NCBI RefSeq assembly: GCF_004795855.1
Contig: NZ_CP039252.1
Span: 4,588,001-4,652,000 of the forward strand
Source of the DNA: Hydrogenophaga sp. PAMC20947
GTDB lineage: Bacteria; Pseudomonadota; Gammaproteobacteria; Burkholderiales; Burkholderiaceae_C
Direction of reading: 5' to 3'
Length of the DNA stretch: 64,000 nucleotides
The notes beneath the pieces are model-generated. The model ran no database searches, was not told the DNA's origin, and saw only the letters and a program-made list of their open reading frames with translations. Position 1 is the stretch's first letter; every line of letters begins with the position of its first letter. Positions 59,302 through 64,000 of this stretch are shown here, piece by piece. Made by a program: the position numbers and the translations under genes.

Positions 59302-61017
59302 TCAGCGCAGGCCGAGCGAGCGCTCAATGGCCTTGACCAGGTGGGCGTCAACCGATTCGCCGGTGGCGGCGAGGTAGCCGTCTGGGCGCACCAGGGCCCA
59401 GGCATGGCCAAACACATGGCAGGCGCCTTGCAGATGGCCTTTGGGATCGAGGACCTGCTCTACGGCTTGTGGGGTGGTGTCGGGTCCGAGCACCTGCACG
59501 CTGCGCAGCGGCGCGTCAAAACACAGCTGTCGCAGGCGCTTGAGGGCGGCCGCAGACAGGTCACCAAACACCAGCAGCAGCAAATCGCCGTGTGCCCAGT
59601 TGAGCAAGTCGTTGACCGTGCCGCGCTGGCCATCAGCCCAGTCGAAATGCACGTTTTGCACCGATTGGCCTGCCGCGCTGCCCGGGGGGTAGGTGCAGGC
59701 GCTGGACCGGGTGTAGGGGTTGGCCACGGCCATGCGGCCGGTGTTGACCAGCGTGCGCGCAAAAGGCTGCTGGCGCGCGAGCTGGATCACCGCATCCCGG
59801 AACAGGCGCTCGGCGCCATCGGCCGGCCGCAGAAAGCGGGCGGTGCGGTTGGTCACGCACACATTTTGCTGTGCAGCTTCCAGGCGCTCATCGCCGTAGC
59901 TGGTCAGCAGGGCCGCGTCTGCTTTGCCCTGCAGCACCGCAGCCAGTTTCCAGGCCAGGTTGTCGGCGTCGGCCACGCCGGTGTTGCCGCCGCGCGCACC
60001 AAAGGGGCTGACCACTTTGGCGGAGTCGCCCATGAGGTAGACGCGGCCATGGCGCAGGGCGTGTACACATTCGCTGCGGTAGGCGTAGGGCCCGACCCAG
60101 ACGATTTCAACCTCTACATCGGGGCCAAACTGGCGCTTCAGCCGCGCGCGCACCACGTCTTCGCGGCTCACTTCGGCCGGGTCGGCGTTGGGCGCCATCT
60201 GGTAGTCCAGGCGCCACACGCCGTCGGCCATCAGGTGTTGCCACACCGCGCGGTTGTCGTTGAACGGGGCTTCGATCCAGGTGTGGCGCTCGGTGGGCGG
60301 CCGGGAAGTGAAGCGCACGTCGGCGATGCACCAGCGGTCGTCGCCGCGCTTGGAGTCAAACGGCACCTGCAGCCAGGTGCGCAACGGACTGCTGGCACCG
60401 GTGGCGTCGATCACATGTTCGGCCTCGATGGTGTAGCTGCCTTCAGGCGTTTCTACGTCGAGCGTGGCGAATTCGTCGGTTTGTGAAAAACCGACGAGCC
60501 GGTTTTGCCAGCGCAGCTCAACATGGCCCAGCGCCTGTATGCGGTCCACCAGAAAAGCTTCGATGTAGAACTGCTGGATGTTGATGAACGGCGGCTGCTC
60601 GGAGAGGTGGAAGCTGCCTTGCTGGCGCAGATCAAAGCTGTAGATCTCGTCTTCGCCGGCAAATGTACGGCCCACGCTCCACTGCACGCCTTTGGCGGCA
60701 ATGGCACCGTAAATGCCCAGACGGTCAAAAATTTCCAGTGATTTTTGGGTGTAACAAATGCCCCGGGAAGACGCGCCCTTGACGCCCACCGTGTTGTCCT
60801 CGTCCAGCAGGATGGCTTGCACACCCAGGCGGGCCAGTGAGCAGGCCAGGGTGAGCCCGGTGATCCCGCCGCCCACGATCACCACCGGGTGGCGCACTGT
60901 GGCACCCCCCTGCAGTTCGGCAGGGGCCACAAAAGGGTATTCGGGCAACACATAGCCCGACCCTTGGGTGAACTCGTAAGCGTTGCTGTGTGCGGTGGCT
61001 TCGTAGGGGGCGTTCAT
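59302..61017 (-). CDS. Group A FAD-dependent aromatic monooxygenase
   Basis: Flavoprotein hydroxylase of 571 residues, related to 3-(3-hydroxyphenyl)propionate 2-hydroxylase (MhpA). The FAD motif GGGITG is at 49-54 ('VVIVGGGITGLTLACSLARL'). The second FAD contact is 'VYLMGDSAKVVSPFGARGG' (about 325-343), with 'GNTGVADADNLAWKL' after it. The C-terminal thioredoxin-like domain (about 470-560) is typical of phenol-hydroxylase types. It is between a VOC-fold gene upstream (22 bases) and DUF2783 downstream, suggesting a hydroxylation-then-ring-cleavage operon. The substrate is not identified. ATG at 61017 chosen over TTG at 61059 because the latter lies inside the VOC gene. Confidence 0.88.
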   Translation of the reverse strand: MNAPYEATAHSNAYEFTQGSGYVLPEYPFVAPAELQGGATVRHPVVIVGGGITGLTLACSLARLGVQAILLDEDNTVGVKGASSRGICYTQKSLEIFDRLGIYGAIAAKGVQWSVGRTFAGEDEIYSFDLRQQGSFHLSEQPPFINIQQFYIEAFLVDRIQALGHVELRWQNRLVGFSQTDEFATLDVETPEGSYTIEAEHVIDATGASSPLRTWLQVPFDSKRGDDRWCIADVRFTSRPPTERHTWIEAPFNDNRAVWQHLMADGVWRLDYQMAPNADPAEVSREDVVRARLKRQFGPDVEVEIVWVGPYAYRSECVHALRHGRVYLMGDSAKVVSPFGARGGNTGVADADNLAWKLAAVLQGKADAALLTSYGDERLEAAQQNVCVTNRTARFLRPADGAERLFRDAVIQLARQQPFARTLVNTGRMAVANPYTRSSACTYPPGSAAGQSVQNVHFDWADGQRGTVNDLLNWAHGDLLLLVFGDLSAAALKRLRQLCFDAPLRSVQVLGPDTTPQAVEQVLDPKGHLQGACHVFGHAWALVRPDGYLAATGESVDAHLVKAIERSLGLR

Positions 61018-61039
61018 GGGCGGGCCTTGTTGCGGTGGT

Positions 61040-61654
61040 TCAGTCGAGGGAACGGGCAACGACCTCGGGGCGGTCGTTTTGCTGGGGTTTCAGCGGATCC
61101 ACTGCCTTGCCTTCGGCCCGCTCACGGCGCCACTGCTGCTTGCGCTCGGTCCATGCAGCCAGGCGGGCGTGGGCGGTTTTGCTCTCTTCCATCATGTGCA
61201 CTTCATCCGCCAGCTGGGCGGTGAGCTCGAGCCGGATGCCGTTGGGATCGAAGAAATAAATGCTTTTGAAAATGTGGTGGTCGGTGACACCGAGCACCTC
61301 GATGCCGCCAGCCTGCAAGCGGGTTTTGGTGTCTTCGAGCTCCTGCACGGTGTTGACGCGGAAGCTGATGTGGTTGACCCACTTGGGTGTGTTGGGGCTG
61401 GGGAGCGCGGCCTCGTCGTCGCCCAGATCAAAGAAGGCAATGAACGAGCCGTCTTGCAAGCGAAAGAAGAAATGGGTGTAGGGGCAGTACTCGCCAGTGC
61501 TGGGCACGTGGTCGCTCTGGATGATGTGGAACAGCGGCAGGCCCAGCAGGTCTTCGTAGAAGTGGCGGGTTTCCTCAGCGTCCTTGGCCTTGTAGGCGAA
61601 ATGGTGGAGCTGCTGAATGGGCGCTGGCGGCGGCAGGGTGGGGGTAGCGGTCAT
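61040..61654 (-). CDS. VOC-fold (glyoxalase/extradiol dioxygenase-like) protein
   Basis: A 204-residue vicinal-oxygen-chelate protein. The metal ligand pattern is visible: His in 'QLHHFAYKAKDAEETRHFYED' (about 17-37), His in 'WVNHISFRVNTVQ', and Glu in 'FFDPNGIRLELTAQ' (about 149-162). A charged C-terminal extension ('ARLAAWTERKQQWRRERAEGK') follows. Together with the flavin monooxygenase downstream it resembles aromatic catabolic sets in which a VOC enzyme cleaves or isomerises the hydroxylated product. AGGAGA precedes the ATG, and a possible operator palindrome lies just beyond it. Confidence 0.86.
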   Translation of the reverse strand: MTATPTLPPPAPIQQLHHFAYKAKDAEETRHFYEDLLGLPLFHIIQSDHVPSTGEYCPYTHFFFRLQDGSFIAFFDLGDDEAALPSPNTPKWVNHISFRVNTVQELEDTKTRLQAGGIEVLGVTDHHIFKSIYFFDPNGIRLELTAQLADEVHMMEESKTAHARLAAWTERKQQWRRERAEGKAVDPLKPQQNDRPEVVARSLD

Positions 61655-61669
61655 GTGTGTCTCCTGTGA

Positions 61670-61683
61670 TTCACCATTGTGAA
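61670..61683. promoter_or_regulatory. Operator-like palindrome upstream of the VOC/monooxygenase operon
   Basis: Perfect inverted repeat TTCAC-CATT-GTGAA, 16 bases before the VOC start and immediately upstream of its ribosome site. No regulator gene is adjacent in this window, so the cognate protein is unknown. Confidence 0.45.
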
Positions 61684-61989
61684 ACTTATTTACCTATCCG
61701 ACATTTTAAGCGCGCTTTCAGCCAAACTGAAAGGTGGGGCTTTGGCCGGTGTTCGCTGCCTTCTCCAGCCTGTTTCAAGTGGCAGTTTGAAGGTTTCCAG
61801 CGGGCTTGTCGATCAGGCTGAGAATGGTGATCAATTGAGTTTCCCCGATAGCCACAGGCAATGGACCACATAGCCCAGAACAATTAGACCGTCGCTTGTC
61901 GCCGGGTGTAAGGTGTTTCGGTCTTGAGAGCGGTTCGCTTGTTGAGTCGCGGCTTGAGCGTTTCTTCCATCCACGATCAGGAGAACCCC
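61684..61989. other. Intergenic region between divergent VOC and rubrerythrin genes
   Basis: About 300 bases with lower GC than neighbours. A short open frame (61679-61873) exists but lacks a ribosome site and resembles nothing, so I do not call it. The region should hold the divergent promoters of both units; a good ribosome site (CAGGAG) precedes rubrerythrin at 61978-61983. Confidence 0.6.
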
Positions 61990-62412
61990 ATGGCAGCTTT
62001 GAAAGGCTCGAAAACCGAGCAATGTCTGAAAGACGCCTTCGCTGGTGAGTCGCAGGCCAATCGCCGTTACCTCTATTTCGCGAACAAGGCCGACATCGAA
62101 GGCCAGAACGACGTGGCGGCGCTGTTCCGCTCCACGGCCGAAGGCGAAACCGGCCACGCGCACGGCCATCTGGAGTTTCTGGAGCAGTCGGGCGATCCGG
62201 CCACAGGCATGCCGATCGGCCCCACCCGGGACAACCTGGCCTCTGCCGTGGCGGGCGAAACACACGAGTACACCGACATGTACCCCGGCATGGCCAAGAC
62301 CGCTCGTGAAGAGGGTTTTGACGAGGTCGCCGACTGGTTTGAGACGCTGGCCAAGGCTGAGCGCTCGCACGCCAACCGTTACCAGAAGGCACTCGCCGAA
62401 TACGTTGAGTGA
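61990..62412 (+). CDS. Rubrerythrin family diiron protein
   Basis: A 140-residue ferritin-like four-helix bundle that reduces hydrogen peroxide in its relatives. The diiron ligands are in '[16 protein letters not shown]' (Glu20), '[16 protein letters not shown]' (Glu and His), '[16 protein letters not shown]' and '[14 protein letters not shown]'. It has no C-terminal rubredoxin domain, so its electron donor must be separate. The start at 61990 follows AGGAGAACCCC. It precedes an Fe-S protein gene; this gene pair, usually with a DUF3501 gene, recurs in proteobacteria, suggesting a shared peroxide or sulfur-stress role. Confidence 0.93.
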   Translation: MAALKGSKTEQCLKDAFAGESQANRRYLYFANKADIEGQNDVAALFRSTAEGETGHAHGHLEFLEQSGDPATGMPIGPTRDNLASAVAGETHEYTDMYPGMAKTAREEGFDEVADWFETLAKAERSHANRYQKALAEYVE

Positions 62413-62593
62413 TTGACCCACCCCCGCGCCGCGCCCGCGGCGCGTCACCCCCTCAAGGGGGCAATGCCTGCGGGCCGGGAGACCCGGACCCGCGGCATTC
62501 TCGACTGAGCCGCCTCAATGGCGGTGCTTTTGCAAGGGCTTGCTGAGTCTTTGCAAAAGATCAAGACAACAAATCTGAGACAGAGGAGCTCCC
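62413..62593. repeat. Intergenic palindrome cluster
   Basis: Several strong hairpins lie between rubrerythrin and the Fe-S protein gene: CGCGCCGCGCCCGCGGCGCG-type arms (about 62426-62446), CCCCCTCAAGGGGG (62447-62460), an AATGCC...GGCATT stem (62463-62498), and CTTTTGCAA / TTGCAAAAG (62527-62535 / 62551-62559). They match the style of the dispersed repeat at the right edge. The last palindrome is 34 bases before the next start and could be an operator. Confidence 0.55.
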
Positions 62594-63943
62594 ATGGCTA
62601 CCGAAGGCAATCTCACAGCGCCGACCCGGCATGCGCTGGATTGGAAAAATCCCGATTTCTACGATGAGGCGAAGTGTTTCGATGAGCTGGAGCGCATCTT
62701 TGATATCTGCCATGGTTGCCGCCGTTGTGTGAGCCTGTGCGGCTCGTTCCCCACCCTGTTTGATCTGGTGGACGAGAGTTCCACGCTGGAGGTCGATGGT
62801 GTGGCCAAGGCCGACTACTGGAAGGTGGTGGACCAGTGCTACATGTGCGATCTCTGCTACATGACCAAGTGCCCTTACACGCCGCCGCACGCCTGGAATC
62901 TGGACTTCCCCCACACCATGCTGCGCGCCAAGGCGATCAAGTTCCAAAAGGGTGAAGTCGGGGTGGCGGAGCGGTTTCTTGCTTCGACCGATGTGCACGG
63001 GCAGTTCGCCGGCATTCCCATCGTGGTGCAGGTCGCCAATGCGGTGAACAAAACCGCCTTCGCCCGCGGGCTGATGGAGAAAGTGGCCGGGGTGGACAAA
63101 GACGCCTGGCTGCCCGAACTGGCCATCAAAAAATTCCGATCGGCTGCGCCCGAAGCCAAGGCCGCCAAGGTGGTGGATGGCGTCAAGACGCCAGGCAAAG
63201 TGGCGATCTTTTCCACCTGCTACATCAACTACAACGAGCCCGGCATCGGCATGGATCTGCTCAAGATCCTGGACCACAATGACATCCCCTACACCCTCGT
63301 GGAGAAAGAGAAATGCTGCGGCATGCCCAAGCTGGAGCTGGGCGACCTGGCGTCGGTGCAAACCAGCAAGGAGGCCAATATTCCGGTGCTGGCGAAATAC
63401 GCACGCGATGGCTTTGCGATTCTGGCGGCGGTGCCCAGCTGTGCGCTGATGTTCAAGCAGGAAATCCCGCTGATGTTCCCCGATGACGCCGACACTCAGC
63501 TGGTGAAAGAACACATGTGGGACCCGTTTGAATACCTCATGGCGCGCAAGCGCGACGGCCTGCTGAAAACCGAGTTCCCCCAGAAGCTGGGCAATGTGAG
63601 CTACCAGATTCCGTGCCACGGGCGGGTGCAGAACATCGGCAAGAAGACCGAAGAGATGCTCAAGATGATCCCCGACACCACCATCAACACCATCGAACGC
63701 TGCTCGGGCCACGCCGGCACTTTCGGCGTCAAAAAGGCCCATCATCAGACCGCGATGAAGATCGGCAAGCCGGTGTTCAAAGCCATGGCTACGATGAAAG
63801 ACGGCAGCCAACCCGACTACATCAGCTCAGACTGCCCGCTGGGTGGCCACCACATCGCCCAAGGCTTTGAAGTCAATGGCCTCGGCGCGCCAGAATTGCA
63901 GCACCCGCTGAGCCTGGTCGCCAGGGCATACGGTTTGAAATAG
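62594..63943 (+). CDS. Heterodisulfide reductase-related Fe-S protein (GlpC-like)
   Basis: A 449-residue protein with a two-cluster ferredoxin region: Cys39/42/45/49 ('CHGCRRCVSLCG') and Cys82/85/88/93 ('CYMCDLCYMTKC'), each able to hold a 4Fe-4S cluster. The C-terminal half contains two CCG-type modules: 'STCYINY', 'KCCGMPK', 'PSCALMF' and then 'IPCHGRVQN', 'RCSGHAG', 'SSDCPLGGHH'. The second module lacks the double Cys (CS). The protein resembles HdrD/GlpC subunits but has no membrane partner here. It follows rubrerythrin and may be its electron donor (inference). A DUF3501 gene would be expected beyond the right edge. Confidence 0.9.
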   Translation: MATEGNLTAPTRHALDWKNPDFYDEAKCFDELERIFDICHGCRRCVSLCGSFPTLFDLVDESSTLEVDGVAKADYWKVVDQCYMCDLCYMTKCPYTPPHAWNLDFPHTMLRAKAIKFQKGEVGVAERFLASTDVHGQFAGIPIVVQVANAVNKTAFARGLMEKVAGVDKDAWLPELAIKKFRSAAPEAKAAKVVDGVKTPGKVAIFSTCYINYNEPGIGMDLLKILDHNDIPYTLVEKEKCCGMPKLELGDLASVQTSKEANIPVLAKYARDGFAILAAVPSCALMFKQEIPLMFPDDADTQLVKEHMWDPFEYLMARKRDGLLKTEFPQKLGNVSYQIPCHGRVQNIGKKTEEMLKMIPDTTINTIERCSGHAGTFGVKKAHHQTAMKIGKPVFKAMATMKDGSQPDYISSDCPLGGHHIAQGFEVNGLGAPELQHPLSLVARAYGLK

Positions 63944-63945
63944 CC

Positions 63946-64000
63946 CCCACGCTCCGCCGCTGCTCGGGTCGCTGCCCCAAGACTGGGGTGGGACCCGGTC
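63946..64000. repeat. Dispersed repeat copy at right edge
   Basis: GCCCCCACGC...GCCGCTGC...CGCTGCCCCAAG...GGGGTGGGACCCGG begins just after the Fe-S protein stop (63943) and runs off the window. It corresponds to the complement of the element inside valS (56531-56618). Confidence 0.6.

Noticed and set aside
61679..61873. Short plus-strand frame between VOC and rubrerythrin genes
   Set aside because: No ribosome site, no similarity, and it begins inside the operator palindrome.
1..64000. CRISPR arrays, insertion sequences, prophage or integron structures
   Set aside because: None seen: no regularly spaced repeats, transposase, integrase or phage structural genes.

Overview
The window is GC-rich, densely packed bacterial chromosome. 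Its gene content (aa3 cytochrome oxidase operon with ctaA/ctaB/surf1/sco, Bug-type solute receptor, TamAB, DUF2244/DUF2909/DUF2970/DUF1841/DUF3482 proteins, di-haem cytochrome c4) is typical of Betaproteobacteria, order Burkholderiales, and most like Comamonadaceae (Hydrogenophaga/Acidovorax type). I see no insertion sequence, prophage or CRISPR array. It reads as core chromosome with small accessory and decayed spots.

Layout. 1-4 kb: cbpA (3' end outside the window), an esterase/Baeyer-Villiger monooxygenase fusion and a glutathione S-transferase. 4-7 kb: a copper-delivery set (DUF2946, SCO, PCuAC chaperone, second DUF2946) followed by a Crp-type regulator. 7-10.5 kb: a decayed PepSY membrane gene, then a divergent Fe(III)-type ABC ATPase/permease pair sharing a Fur-box-like site. 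10.7-14.7 kb: DUF2868/DUF3482 pair, tRNA-Arg(CCU), and a manganese (yybP-ykoY) riboswitch before a GDT1-type Mn exporter. 14.7-23.2 kb, minus strand: MoxR ATPase, a 47-residue lipoprotein, a VWA protein, TamA and TamB. 23.3-31 kb: cytochrome c4, DUF1841, 3-oxoadipyl-CoA thiolase, GNAT, TRIC channel, TSUP exporter, ParA, MaoC, trmL, comF. 31-42.4 kb: a degenerate BioC-like protein, DUF2244, then the complete cytochrome aa3 oxidase locus coxB-coxA-small protein-ctaG-DUF2970-coxC-(DUF2909)-surf1-thioredoxin-like-ctaA-ctaB-sco. 42.6-46.4 kb: a QseBC-like two-component system and a DegP/DegQ protease. 46.4-51.5 kb: Bug receptor, 2Fe-2S flavoreductase, SDR, Ca/Na antiporter, membrane-anchored GH104 lysozyme. 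51.6-57.8 kb: tRNA-Leu(CAA), cysM, Nudix, TusA, a degenerate hydroxyacid dehydrogenase, valS. 57.9-61.7 kb: SMP-30 protein and a VOC / FAD-monooxygenase / DUF2783 operon. 62-64 kb: rubrerythrin and a heterodisulfide-reductase-like Fe-S protein, with the start of a dispersed repeat at the edge.

How the parts work together. The main theme is aerobic respiration. The two SCO proteins, PCuAC and CtaG would load copper into the oxidase, CtaA/CtaB make haem A, and cytochrome c4 feeds electrons. Three FNR-type palindromes lie directly after -10-like hexamers ahead of cytochrome c4, DUF2244 and coxB, which suggests oxygen-linked repression. Direct repeats spaced by 5 bp occur before both the two-component operon and the protease gene, which suggests one envelope-stress regulon.

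The most notable oddities are an in-frame copy of a genome-dispersed palindromic repeat inside valS, the esterase-BVMO fusion, the repressor-like FNR sites, a decayed PepSY gene with visible lesions, and the poorly understood rubrerythrin/Fe-S gene pair. All product calls come from reading motifs by eye; no database search was run.
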